A program made the position numbers and the translations under genes. The notes beneath the pieces were generated by a model, which saw only the letters and a list, made by a program, of their open reading frames with translations, had not been told where the DNA came from and made no database searches. A DNA stretch of 29,292 nt. Origin: CAYRYU01 sp964428355 (GTDB lineage Bacteria; Muiribacteriota; Ozemobacteria; Ozemobacterales; Ozemobacteraceae). Below are positions 8,921-17,284 of this stretch, one piece after another. The stretch covers positions 1 through 29,292 of the forward strand of contig CAYRYU010000091.1 of NCBI GenBank assembly GCA_964428355.1, in the 5' to 3' direction. Numbering within the stretch: the first letter of the stretch is position 1; the number at the start of each line of letters is the position of its first letter.

Positions 8921-9711
8921 CGACGGAAAGACCGGAAGAGGTCCCTCTTCTCGAGGTCAAGGGGGTCCACAAGACATATTTCATGGACGGTGTCAACGTC
9001 CGTGCCCTTCGGGGTGTCGATATCGAGATCATCACCGGGGAGTTCACCGCGATCATGGGAGCCTCGGGATCGGGAAAATCGACGTTGATGAACATCCTTG
9101 GCTGCCTGGACCGCCCCACCCGCGGGAAATACCTGATCGGAGGCGAGGACGTCTCGCATTTCCCCCGCGACGAGCTTGCCCGGGTCCGGAACCGGAAGAT
9201 CGGCTTCGTTTTCCAGGGTTTCAACCTTCTTTCCCGTACCAGTGCCCTTGAAAATGTCGAAATGCCCATGGTCTACTCGGGAATCCATTCCGCGGAACGT
9301 CAAAGCAGGGCGTTCGATGCCCTCGCTTCGGTGGGTTTGAAAGGTCGCGAGCATCACCACCCGAACCAGCTCTCGGGCGGTCAGCAACAGCGTGTGGCCA
9401 TCGCACGGGCGTTGGTGAACAATCCTGCGGTCATCCTTGCCGACGAGCCGACGGGGAACCTGGATTCCCGCTCGAGCCTGGAAATCATGGGGCTCTTCCA
9501 GCAGCTCAACCGGAAGGGAATCACCGTCCTGATCATTACGCACGAGCCGGACATCGCACTGTTCACGAAGCGAAAGATCCAGCTCCGGGATGGAATGGTG
9601 ATTTCGGACACGAAGAACCCAAAGGTGTTGGATGCGGTCCGGGAGCTTGCCGCCCTTCCGCCCCTCGAAGAAAGCAATGGCGAGGACTCCCTCCCGGAGG
9701 TCGATGAATGA
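8917..9711 (+). CDS. MacB/LolD-type ABC transporter ATPase
   Basis: A 264-residue nucleotide-binding subunit. Visible motifs are Walker A GASGSGKST (48-56), the Q-loop Gln100 in FVFQGFNLL, signature LSGGQQQR (152-159), Walker B VILADEP (172-178) with catalytic Glu177, the D-loop NLDS and switch His209 in ITHEPD. All key residues are present, so it should be active. It belongs to the MacB/LolD/FtsE-type group that powers mechanotransmission exporters. The permease is a separate gene downstream, unlike E. coli MacB where both are fused. A C-terminal extension of about 35 residues is acidic and likely non-catalytic. It shares ATGA overlaps with the adaptor and permease genes. Confidence 0.94.
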   Translation: MTTERPEEVPLLEVKGVHKTYFMDGVNVRALRGVDIEIITGEFTAIMGASGSGKSTLMNILGCLDRPTRGKYLIGGEDVSHFPRDELARVRNRKIGFVFQGFNLLSRTSALENVEMPMVYSGIHSAERQSRAFDALASVGLKGREHHHPNQLSGGQQQRVAIARALVNNPAVILADEPTGNLDSRSSLEIMGLFQQLNRKGITVLIITHEPDIALFTKRKIQLRDGMVISDTKNPKVLDAVRELAALPPLEESNGEDSLPEVDE

Positions 9712-10928
9712 GCTTCCTTTCGGTTTTCCGCCTTGCCCTGGTGAGCCTGAACCGCAACAAGACCCGGTCCTTTCTGACCGCCCTGGGTATCATCATCGCG
9801 GTCGGATCGGTGATCACCATCGTCGGCCTCGTCCAGGGGGCGAATGCCTCGATCCAGGGCGAGATCTCGAAGATGGGAAGCAGCCTGATCATGATCATGC
9901 CCGGGAGCGGACAGGCGGGAGGCCACCGGATGGGAATGGGCACCATGACCACCCTGACGGAGGATGACGCCCACGGGATCCTTTCGGAGTGCCCCTCGGT
10001 CGTCCGGGTTTCCCCTATCGTCCGCTCCGGTGCCCAGGTCATCTTCGGAAGCCAGAACTGGTCGACCTCGGTAATGGGTGTCGGAATGCAGTATCTGGAT
10101 GTCCGGGCCTGGAAGCTGGAATCGGGCGATTATTTCACCGAAGGTGACCTGAGGAATGCTGCCAAGGTCTGCGTTCTGGGCAAAGGGGTGGCCGACAACC
10201 TCTTCGGGTCGATGGATCCTGTTGGGAAGACAATCCGCATCAAGAAGATCCCGTTCGAGGTCCTGGGGGTGCTTGAGAGCCGTGGCCAGACGGGCATGGG
10301 CCAGGACCAGGACGATGTCATCATCGCTCCGCTGTCCACGGTTCAACGACGGCTCATGGGGGTCACCCACATCCAGATGATCATGGCGTCAGGGGCTTCG
10401 GACGACGTGGTGGAAAAGGCGAAGGAGGAGATCGCCAAGCTCCTCCGCCGAAAGCACAAGATCGTCGCGGGAAAGGATGACGATTTCAACATCCAGACCC
10501 AGGCCGACATCGCGGCGATGGCGGGTTCGACTTTGAAGGTCGTTGCGCTCCTTCTTGCCGGAATCGCCTCGGTTTCCCTCATGGTGGGCGGGATCGGCAT
10601 AATGAACATCATGCTCGTCTCGGTCACCGAAAGAACCCGCGAAATTGGCATCAGGATGGCCATCGGAGCGCGGGGTAGGGATATCCTGACCCAGTTTCTC
10701 GTCGAAGCGATGGCCCTTTCCAGCGTCGGAGGCCTGTTCGGCATCGGTTTCGGGGTGGCGCTCACGAACATCATCATCAAGGGCTTCACCCAGTGGGAAG
10801 CCACCGTTTCGATCCCGGCGATCCTGGTTTCCGTAATCTTCTCCGCCGTCGTCGGAATCTTCTTCGGCCTCTACCCAGCGTGGAAGGCCTCCCAACTCGA
10901 CCCCATAGAGGCGCTTCGGTTCGAATGA
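9708..10928 (+). CDS. MacB-type ABC transporter permease (FtsX-like)
   Basis: A 406-residue permease with the MacB topology: a first membrane helix after LVSLNRNKTRSFLTALGIIIAVGSVITI, a periplasmic MacB-core domain (about 50-280), then three C-terminal membrane helices. These include VSLMVGGIGIMNIMLVSVTE and the FtsX-type RTREIGIRMAIGA coupling motif, and the protein closes with PAWKASQLDPIEALRFE. With the upstream ATPase it forms a four-helix-per-protomer transporter working with the MacA-like adaptor and a TolC channel. The periplasmic domain has a Met/Gly/His-rich stretch (GQAGGHRMGMGTMTTL, about residues 70-86). The ATG overlaps the ATPase stop by four bases. Confidence 0.93.
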   Translation: MSFLSVFRLALVSLNRNKTRSFLTALGIIIAVGSVITIVGLVQGANASIQGEISKMGSSLIMIMPGSGQAGGHRMGMGTMTTLTEDDAHGILSECPSVVRVSPIVRSGAQVIFGSQNWSTSVMGVGMQYLDVRAWKLESGDYFTEGDLRNAAKVCVLGKGVADNLFGSMDPVGKTIRIKKIPFEVLGVLESRGQTGMGQDQDDVIIAPLSTVQRRLMGVTHIQMIMASGASDDVVEKAKEEIAKLLRRKHKIVAGKDDDFNIQTQADIAAMAGSTLKVVALLLAGIASVSLMVGGIGIMNIMLVSVTERTREIGIRMAIGARGRDILTQFLVEAMALSSVGGLFGIGFGVALTNIIIKGFTQWEATVSIPAILVSVIFSAVVGIFFGLYPAWKASQLDPIEALRFE

Positions 10929-10983
10929 TCGCGGTTTTCCGGGGTTTCTTTCCCGGATTTCCTGTGATAGATTTTCCGTGGAG

Positions 10984-11024
10984 TATTGTTTGTGGTTCCG
11001 CGAATATTGTTCGTGGTTCCGGTT
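10984..11024 (+). repeat. 21-bp tandem direct repeat upstream of the second tolC
   Basis: TATTGTTTGTGGTTCCG begins at 10984 and TATTGTTCGTGGTTCCG at 11005, with one mismatch in 17 bases and a period of exactly 21 bp (two helical turns). The pair lies in the 178-bp gap between the permease gene and the second TolC gene, about 85 bp before the latter's start. That spacing fits a regulator binding the same face of DNA, but no clear -35/-10 pair accompanies it. Confidence 0.5.
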
Positions 11025-11106
11025 CAGGGTTTTTGCGAAACCGGCATGGATAGAGGATTTTTCCCGCTGGCAAGCACCTGGCAATAATGACTTTTCAGGA
11101 GGAAAC

Positions 11107-12540
11107 ATGAAAAGATTCTTCAACTATGTCCTTGCGGCAGTGATCTTAACTCTTCCCGCCGTGGGGAACCTCTTGGGTGGAGAACCGCTGCCCGTTTCGG
11201 AAGCTGTTCAGAAAGCGCTTTCCTACAGTCCCTACATCAACGCGATGATTTCCGGCGAAAAGGCGGCCCGCGAGAAGGTCGGAGAAGCGCGCGCCATGAA
11301 GGGTCCTCACGTATCCGTCGGGGCCACTGCGAGCCGGCTGGACAGCCCGATGATGGCTTTCGGAACCAAGCTCAACCAGGGCCGGATAGCCCAATCAGAC
11401 TTCTCCCCGGGCCAGTTGAACGATCCATCCGGAATCGACAGCATCCAGATGGGAGTTCAGATCGGAGTTCCGTTGTCCCTTGGAGGTATGGACCGGCACG
11501 CGGTTGGTGCCGCCCGGAAGGGTGTCGAGGCAGCCTCTTTCGACACGGTTCATGCCCGCGAGCAGGTCATCTTCCGGACGATCGAGACCTACCTGAACGT
11601 GATTCTCGCGCGGGAAAGCCTGGTGGTGGCCGAGAAAGCTTGCGAAGCCTCCAGGGAGACCGTCCGGAATGCCGAGGGAGTTTTCGAGGCCGAGAGGGCT
11701 GTCGAGTCCGATCTCCTGCAGGCGAAGGTCCACCACTCCCAGAACGAGGAAACCTTCCTCCGCATGAAGAATCAGCTGAAACTCGCATTGGAAGGGCTCG
11801 CGACCATAATGGGAATTCCAACCGCGGAGGGGTTCGAGCTCACCATGCCTTTCCTGCAGCAGGAGTGCACCTTGTGCGGGGAGGAACCCCGCGCCCTTCT
11901 CGACCTGGCCCTCGCCAAAAGGCCTGATTTCCTGAAGATGTCCCGCCAGATCGAGGCACTGGGACATTCCGAAAGGATGCACCGGGGTGCGGTACGCCCG
12001 CATTTCATGCTGGGAGTCGCCGCCGAAAACAACCGTGAGAGGTTCGGGAAGAACGGCCACGACAACTCCATGGTTTTCGCCCGGCTCGACTGGAAACTCG
12101 CCGACGGCGGCGAAGCCGGTCACAAGGCTGCCGGGGTGCGATTCCAGGAGGAGCAGATGAACCGGATGCAGGTCGCACTGGCGGATCAGATCTTTCTCGA
12201 GATCCGGGAAGCAGTGACGAACATCAACAACTCACTCGAGAGAATCCGTGTCAGCAGGGAGGCCATCCGCCAGGGATCCGAATCGCTCCGGATCCTCCGG
12301 GACCGGTATTCCGCCGGACTCGCGATCATGAGCGACCTTCTCGGGGCCGAGACCTCGCTGCTCTCGCACCAGATGAACCACCTTAAAGCGCTCTACGATT
12401 ATTCCATAGGGAAAGCCCGCCTTAAGATGGCGGTCGGAGAGCTCGATCCCGAGCACTGTGAGATCCTGAGCACCTCCGCCGCGGTTGCGCCGGATTCGCT
12501 CCCTTCGTCAGTCTCGACGGAGTCCAACGGTCAAAAATAG
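11107..12540 (+). CDS. TolC-family outer-membrane channel (second of two)
   Basis: A 477-residue outer-membrane efflux protein. ATG 11107 follows AGGAGG at a short spacing and opens a signal peptide (MKRFFNYVLAAVILTLPAVG). A longer in-frame reading from 10978 runs through the direct repeats and looks non-coding. OEP features include VSEAVQKALSYSPYINAMI, long helices, a beta segment with MGVQIGVPLSLGGMDRH and a C-terminal helix LRILRDRYSAGLAIMSDLLG. It is only distantly similar to the first TolC protein. It could replace that channel under other conditions or serve another exporter, as no second adaptor follows it. No strong terminator is visible in the 85 bases before the convergent gene. Confidence 0.9.
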   Translation: MKRFFNYVLAAVILTLPAVGNLLGGEPLPVSEAVQKALSYSPYINAMISGEKAAREKVGEARAMKGPHVSVGATASRLDSPMMAFGTKLNQGRIAQSDFSPGQLNDPSGIDSIQMGVQIGVPLSLGGMDRHAVGAARKGVEAASFDTVHAREQVIFRTIETYLNVILARESLVVAEKACEASRETVRNAEGVFEAERAVESDLLQAKVHHSQNEETFLRMKNQLKLALEGLATIMGIPTAEGFELTMPFLQQECTLCGEEPRALLDLALAKRPDFLKMSRQIEALGHSERMHRGAVRPHFMLGVAAENNRERFGKNGHDNSMVFARLDWKLADGGEAGHKAAGVRFQEEQMNRMQVALADQIFLEIREAVTNINNSLERIRVSREAIRQGSESLRILRDRYSAGLAIMSDLLGAETSLLSHQMNHLKALYDYSIGKARLKMAVGELDPEHCEILSTSAAVAPDSLPSSVSTESNGQK

Positions 12541-12625
12541 GAGATCCGAATGGAAGTGTTTGCATAAGGTCTGCTGGCATCTGCCTTTCCGACCTTGGGA
12601 GCTTTCGGTGCAACTTCCCAATCCT

Positions 12626-13930
12626 TTACTTCATGGAAGCGAGCCGGGAGGTGGAAGGCACCAAACAGGCGTCCTGAGTTCCCGTCGCGAGGGGGGCGGG
12701 GAAGGATGCGCCCTCCTGGCCCCCTTGGCCCACTTCCAACATCGTGTCGGTCGGGGCCGCGGAGGATGCGCCCTCCTGGCGCCCTTGGCCCACTTCCAAC
12801 ATCGTGTTGGTCGGAATTGGGAGGGAGGCGAGGGAAAGGGAGGAGAAGAGGCCGAGAGCCCCTATTCCGGCATAGACGGCGCTCTCTTTGAGGCCGGAAG
12901 ATTCTATGAACACGCTCGTCCCTTCGGTGAAATCCCGGAGCGAGGAGACGACTGAGGCCCACTTCCCTTCCGGCCCGGTGCCAGAACCCGCCGGGTCATC
13001 CTGGGAAGGGCTCAACCACGCTTTGATGGCCGAGGTGAGATCCCGGGCAACCCTGGCCAACGCTTCACGTCCCGCTTCATCGGGGGCGAAAGCCTGCGCC
13101 TTTACCATCCTTCCGTCGACCAGGAGCCGGAAAACCTGGATCTGGTTGAGCGGGAAAGGCAGATCGGGGGCCGATGTGCCCAACCCCGAAAGGAGCTGGA
13201 CCAACCCCGCGACATCGGCTTCGAGTGCCAGGACGGGTTTGATGCGGGCCATTCCGCGAAAGGTCTTGAACTTCTCCCCAAGGTTGTCCTGTTCTGCCGC
13301 GAGGGCATCAAGGATGTTGCCCTCGATCTCGGCAGGGCAGAGGAAGATGAACCGGTTTCCGAAATGCAGGAGCGGCTGGCGACCCTGCAGCTTCCGGTTC
13401 GTTCCCGAAACGGAGAATCCGTCGGGCCTTGGAAGGACCATGGCAGGATCGAAGAGGGGCTGGAATGCTTTCGGAGAGCAACTGCCCAGGATAAGGAAGA
13501 GATACTCTCCCGGACTCTTGAAGTAGATAAGCAGGTCTTGGGGAAGGCAGACTCCCGTTTTCGCGAAATGCCCCAGGAGGGGAACCGGGTCGCTTCCTTC
13601 GCCCAGCACGACGGCTTTTCCCTTCCCTTTGCGGCCTGTCGCCTCCCTGACCGAGGCGCGGAAGCGGGACAGGGTGCTTCCGACTGACCTCAGGAAGGTG
13701 GCGGTTGGGGATTTCCCGGGTTCTCCGACAGAGGTGGAACCCCCGTTCTGCCCAAGATCCCGCGAAATCTGCTCGTAGCTTTCCTGAAGGCGGAAGTAGG
13801 CGCATACCAGGGGATTCCTGATCGGAGCGACCAGGCTGTCGGTGGCAAAGCTGGGAATGCAGAAAACGGCCGCGATGATCCCGAACGTACACAGGCAAAC
13901 GAGTCCAAACACCCTTTTCAATCTTTCCAT
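12626..13930 (-). CDS. Membrane-anchored or secreted protein of unknown function with C-terminal repeats
   Basis: The 434-residue product starts with a short basic segment and a long hydrophobic stretch (about 6-28), a signal anchor or signal peptide. A mixed alpha/beta body follows with no motif I recognise, including hydrophobic FLILGSC and GNRFIFLCPAE segments. Near the C-terminus a hydrophobic run (AVYAGIGALGLFSSLSLASL) precedes two 20-residue units beginning TMLEVGQG, encoded by a 60-bp duplication at 12701-12820. The gene is convergent with the second tolC and divergent from the peptidase-like gene. No name can be justified. Confidence 0.7.
   Translation of the reverse strand: MERLKRVFGLVCLCTFGIIAAVFCIPSFATDSLVAPIRNPLVCAYFRLQESYEQISRDLGQNGGSTSVGEPGKSPTATFLRSVGSTLSRFRASVREATGRKGKGKAVVLGEGSDPVPLLGHFAKTGVCLPQDLLIYFKSPGEYLFLILGSCSPKAFQPLFDPAMVLPRPDGFSVSGTNRKLQGRQPLLHFGNRFIFLCPAEIEGNILDALAAEQDNLGEKFKTFRGMARIKPVLALEADVAGLVQLLSGLGTSAPDLPFPLNQIQVFRLLVDGRMVKAQAFAPDEAGREALARVARDLTSAIKAWLSPSQDDPAGSGTGPEGKWASVVSSLRDFTEGTSVFIESSGLKESAVYAGIGALGLFSSLSLASLPIPTNTMLEVGQGRQEGASSAAPTDTMLEVGQGGQEGASFPAPLATGTQDACLVPSTSRLASMK
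12701..12820 (-). repeat. Two-copy 60-bp tandem repeat within a coding region
   Basis: 12701-12760 and 12761-12820 are highly similar (GGATGCGCCCTCCTGGC recurs at an exact 60-bp offset). The length is a multiple of three, so the repeat adds a 20-residue unit to the 434-residue protein without shifting frame. Confidence 0.9.
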
Positions 13931-14070
13931 ATACCAGTCTCCCTTTCCCTGCCTTCCAGTTTCGGCCGAAAGCCCCCTTTTTTTAACCGTACCACATTAC
14001 TGATTTTTTCCCTGGCTCTGGCAGCGGGTCCGCGATACCCAACCTGTCCCCAATTTTCGAGCTGGGAGGT

Positions 14071-14143
14071 GATTCCGGAATCGGCAGATTCCAGGATCGG
14101 GAGATTCCAGGATCGGGAGATTCCGGAATCGGCAGATTCCGGG
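14071..14143 (+). repeat. 16-bp tandem repeat array, four and a half copies
   Basis: Units start at 14071, 14087, 14103 and 14119, with a partial unit at 14135. Units 1 and 4 read GATTCCGGAATCGGCA and units 2 and 3 read GATTCCAGGATCGGGA, giving order A-B-B-A. GATTCCGGAATC is a perfect 12-bp palindrome. The array lies in the 295-bp region between two divergent genes, ending ~83 bp before the peptidase-like start. No ORF is credible here. Confidence 0.85.
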
Positions 14144-14225
14144 TGGGCTCGAGAAGGGGAATTCTATCAGGGAAATAGCGCAACCTGCCGATTGAATCCA
14201 AAATTTCCTTTTTCGGAGATCCCTC

Positions 14226-16441
14226 ATGAAAATGAGATTTCGGGAGTTGTCCAAGTCGATGCGGATCCTCTTTCCGGGGATCGCATTCGTGCTTCTCATC
14301 GTTTTCTTCTGGTTTTCCGGAGCGAAGGTCCTTCAAGCCGGTGCCTGGGTTCTTTCCGGAAGCCGATGGACCGACAAGGACGAGCACGTCTATTCCGATT
14401 TCGTTTCGCGTCTGGGAGAATCGAAGCACGGAAACCTCAACAAGTTCATCAGGGACAAAACGGCAAACCCGTTGTATGGCGAGGAGGACCAGAAGCTGAA
14501 TCTTTCAGCTGACTGTGCTGATTTCCCCTACCTTGTCCGGGCCTATGTCGCCTATAAATTGCGCCTTCCATTTTCCTATGTTTCTGCGATATCAGGAAGG
14601 GGGGGCGACCAGCGTTACAGCGATGGAAACCACCCGACCGGATTCAAAGATCACGATTATTTCGACACTCCCCAGAGGATGTTCTATGCCATCCCTCTTG
14701 TGAATTCCGGTTACTATCGTATGGCTCCACAGGTGGAAGATGGCGATTCATACCCGGTCAAAGTTTCCCGGGAATCAATCAAGCCTGGAACGATCTACTA
14801 CGATCCGAATGGACATGTTGCGCTGGTTTATCGGGTAACCGACGATGGGCGGGTCAGATTGATCGACGCGCATCCGGACAGAACGGTGTCCCGGCCATGG
14901 TTCGGCTCGAAATTTGCGTTGGGAGGCCGGAACAATGGTGGGGGATTCCGGAGATGGCGACCACTCTGGTATTCTCCCGAAGGGTCCGTTAAACGTCTGG
15001 GAAACAGGAACATCCCGGACTTTTCCGGGGATGACCAGTACCGCAAATCATATCAGCTCGAGGGATTCTCATCTCTCTCATATTTCGACTACGTGAGGGT
15101 GAAACTCTCGAACCGCGGGGGGAAGGTCCGTCCTCTGGAGGATTTCAAGACCATGCTCGAGGACGCTTTCGAGGACGTCAAGTATCGTGCTGAGGCCGTC
15201 AACATTTGCGTTCAACGTGGAATCTCCAGAAAATCCCACCCCGGTGCACTGCCCTGGAACATCTACGGTACCGATGGGGAATGGGAAGAGTTCTCGACCC
15301 CGTCTCGTGATGCGCGCCTGAAAGTGGCTTTCATGGAAGTGTTCGAGAGAACCGTCAACATGGTCAGAATGGCGGAGATGAATGATCCCAATATCGAATA
15401 CTCCGGTGGAGGTCAGAACCTCGCTTCAGAGCTGCTCAGCATCTACGATTCTCTTGCTCCCAGAATGACAGTGGCTTACCAGAATTCGGCCGGGAAAACG
15501 GTCACACTGGGATTGCACGATGTCATCATCCGTCTTTTCGACCTTTCCTTCGACCCATATCACTCGATCGAGCTTCGCTGGGGAGCCAAGGGGGAAGAGC
15601 TTGCCTCGGCGCCCGATGACGAGACCAAACGCAGGTTCTATTCGCTCGAACGCCGTCTTCGCAACCAGGCCGAGCGTCTTTACAATACGGCGACTCCGCA
15701 TTCCCTCGGGCCGGAAAATCCCCCGGATGTGGATATTCGTGCCTGGCTGACCGGATACCTGGGTGGGATGCGGCCCTCCCCCTCAACCGTCGCCCGCGCC
15801 CAAGGGACAAGAGAGGTCCCCGCGCCGGAAATCCGGACCGCGGCGGAGATCGCGCCCGCGGGGATCGTCGTGCGGCAGCAACCAGAGGTGGAGAACATAC
15901 CTTCGCAGGTGGCAAAAGTCCCGATACCTGCCCCTGGGCCACAAGTTGCCAGGGAAAACCCTTCCAGTCCAGGAATCCCCAAGCCTTCCCTGGACGACAG
16001 GTCGGGAAAAGCGTCGCCATCCGGGCGACATCCCGACNNNNNNNNNNNNNNNNNNNNNNNNNNNNNNNNNNNNNNNNNNNNNNNNNNNNNNNNNNNNNNN
16101 NNNNNNNNNNNNNNNNNNNNNNNNNNNNNNNNNNNNNGCCTTCCCTGGACGACAGGTCGGGAAAAGCGTCGCCATCCGGGCGACATCCCGACACGTCGCC
16201 TTCCCTGGACGACAGGTCTGGGGGAGGTCGGGTGGCTGCCACAGTCCCCGTCCCAGCTCCTGCACCCGCCTCGAAGAAAGCTCCCGGTGCGAAGAACCGG
16301 CCGGCGGGCAATGAACCTCTCGACGAGTCGGCAAGGGCTGTCTGCATGCTTACCGAATCCCTGCTCGAGGGAATCGACGAGATTGCGGTGAGTTTCGTTT
16401 CGGAAGGTGGGAAACCCCCCTCGACGGTTTCTGGCCGCTGA
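14226..16441 (+). CDS. Anchored cysteine-peptidase-like (NlpC/P60/CHAP-type) protein with a repeat tail; contains assembly gap
   Basis: The ATG follows GGAG at suitable spacing. A hydrophobic helix (about 14-32) anchors or exports the protein. Cys97 in SADCADFPYLV, His197 in PNGHVALVYRV and Asp214 in RLIDAHPD are arranged like the Cys-His-polar residues of papain-fold NlpC/P60 or CHAP hydrolases, so a peptidoglycan or peptide-cleaving role is possible. This is by motif only. After ~350 residues of unrecognised sequence comes a Pro/Ala-rich region, then 20-residue SLDDRSGKASPSGRHPD-type repeats. The 100-N gap sits in these repeats. The frame before the gap matches the frame ending at 16441, not the one ending at 16391, so the true C-terminus is probably the segment ending in SEGGKPPSTVSGR. 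The true length is unknown. Confidence 0.75.
15986..16218 (+). repeat. 60-bp in-frame tandem repeat interrupted by the gap
   Basis: Copies begin at 15986 (52 bases, then the gap), 16141 (complete) and 16201 (partial, diverging after GACAGGTC). Visible copies are identical over their shared length. The distance 15986-16141 (155) is not a multiple of 60, showing that the gap length is arbitrary. Confidence 0.9.
16038..16137. other. Assembly gap (100 N)
   Basis: Exactly 100 consecutive Ns, the usual placeholder for a gap of unknown size. Both flanks are the same 60-bp repeat, so assembly probably failed because the repeat array was longer than the reads. Real gap sizes of 65, 125, 185 bases and so on would restore both repeat phase and reading frame. 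Confidence 0.95.
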
Positions 16442-16457
16442 AAGGAAGGATTTTCCA

Positions 16458-16486
16458 TTAACAAACCCTGTGATCCTTCCGATAGA
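16458..16486 (+). promoter_or_regulatory. Weak candidate promoter for the small-ORF/MerR operon
   Basis: TTAACA (16458-16463), a 17-base spacer and GATAGA (16481-16486). The -35 box is good, the -10 box poor. It lies just before the first small ORF. Confidence 0.3.
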
Positions 16487-16497
16487 GGGGGAAGTCC

Positions 16498-16572
16498 ATG
16501 CGGTTTAAGTTCCTCGAGTGGCATACGGGCTTTCACAGCCCAGATCGGAATCCTATGGGGTTGGGTTCATAG
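16498..16572 (+). CDS. Candidate 24-residue small ORF (leader peptide?)
   Basis: ATG 16498 is preceded by a purine-rich GAGGGGGAAG and opens a 24-codon ORF starting MRFKFLEWHTGF, ending at TAG 16570-16572. The stop overlaps the SD of the next small ORF (TAGGAGGAGAG), a geometry typical of coupled translation or a leader peptide. The peptide is basic and aromatic, with no recognised family. It could be chance. Confidence 0.35.
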   Translation: MRFKFLEWHTGFHSPDRNPMGLGS

Positions 16573-16584
16573 GAGGAGAGAAGT

Positions 16585-16704
16585 ATGTTCGTACTGTCCC
16601 TTTCTCTGGCGTTGATCCTTTTCCTGGTCGTCGTTGCACAGCCTGAGGAATGGCCTTCCCGCATCGTTTCCTTCCTGAGAGAACATCACATCCATCACGG
16701 GTGA
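16585..16704 (+). CDS. 39-residue single-pass membrane microprotein
   Basis: ATG 16585 is preceded by AGGAGGAG at good spacing. The product starts MFVLSLSLALILFLVVVAQ, a clear membrane helix, and ends in a polar tail finishing REHHIHHG. The stop (16702-16704) lies four bases before the ATG of the MerR-type gene, so the two are almost certainly co-transcribed. It may be a small membrane regulator or sensor partner of the transcription factor. This is inferred from position only. Confidence 0.65.
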   Translation: MFVLSLSLALILFLVVVAQPEEWPSRIVSFLREHHIHHG

Positions 16705-16708
16705 AGCG

Positions 16709-17284
16709 ATGACCATATCGGAGATCAGCCGTCTGACCGGCCTGTCGACATGCACCCTTCGATTCTACGAAAAGGAGTTCCCCAAATCCCTTTCGGTTGG
16801 AAGAACTTCAGGCGGACACCGGGTTTACGGGAAAGTCCACCTTCGCGCCCTTTCCGAAATCGTCAGGTTGGTCCGGGAGGAAAAGCTTTCGCTCAGGGAA
16901 GCCAAGATAAGGCTGGGCGAAATCTCAGACCCCGAGGTAAGGGAATCCAGCCCGAACCGGAATTCGGCTGAGGAACCGGTTGTTTCCCGCAAACTCAACC
17001 AGGTCCTCGACAAGCTGGAGGAGCTTGCTACCCGAAACCAGAGGATGGATCATCTTCTTGAAGAGTTGTTGGGGGAACGTTCCCAGTCGAAGCGGGACGA
17101 ACTCCTTTCCCAGATAATGAAATGCCGGGATGAAACCCGGGAAGCCATCCGGCTCTATGACTCGTATCTTTCCCGGGTTCCAAAGGGGCCTCCCTCGCCT
17201 ATTCCGGAGTTTCCCCGGGGGGGGGATGCCGTCCCCTCCTCGCCTGGTTCCACACCCGGGGTCGTATCCGGAAAGGACTGCTGA
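16709..17284 (+). CDS. MerR-family transcriptional regulator
   Basis: A 191-residue protein with an N-terminal MerR winged helix-turn-helix: TISEISRLTGLSTCTLRFYE (2-21), wing RTSGGHRVYG (32-41) and a second helical pair to about residue 70. A helical, charged dimerisation-like region follows (about 90-140), then a Pro/Gly/Ser-rich tail ending in GKDC. No MerR-style metal-binding cysteine cluster or effector domain is visible, so the signal is unknown. The final TGA is directly followed by the ATG of the ComB-like gene, indicating one operon with the upstream microprotein. Confidence 0.85.
   Translation: MTISEISRLTGLSTCTLRFYEKEFPKSLSVGRTSGGHRVYGKVHLRALSEIVRLVREEKLSLREAKIRLGEISDPEVRESSPNRNSAEEPVVSRKLNQVLDKLEELATRNQRMDHLLEELLGERSQSKRDELLSQIMKCRDETREAIRLYDSYLSRVPKGPPSPIPEFPRGGDAVPSSPGSTPGVVSGKDC

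Noticed and set aside
10978..11106. N-terminal extension of the second TolC protein.
   Set aside because: It runs through the 21-bp direct repeats, has no SD, and would bury the clear signal peptide starting at 11107.
16138..16391. Reading frame through the gap ending at 16391 (Leu-Pro-Trp-Thr-Thr repeat peptide).
   Set aside because: It depends on the arbitrary 100-N length. The frame before the gap encodes a different repeat peptide, which continues in the frame ending at 16441.
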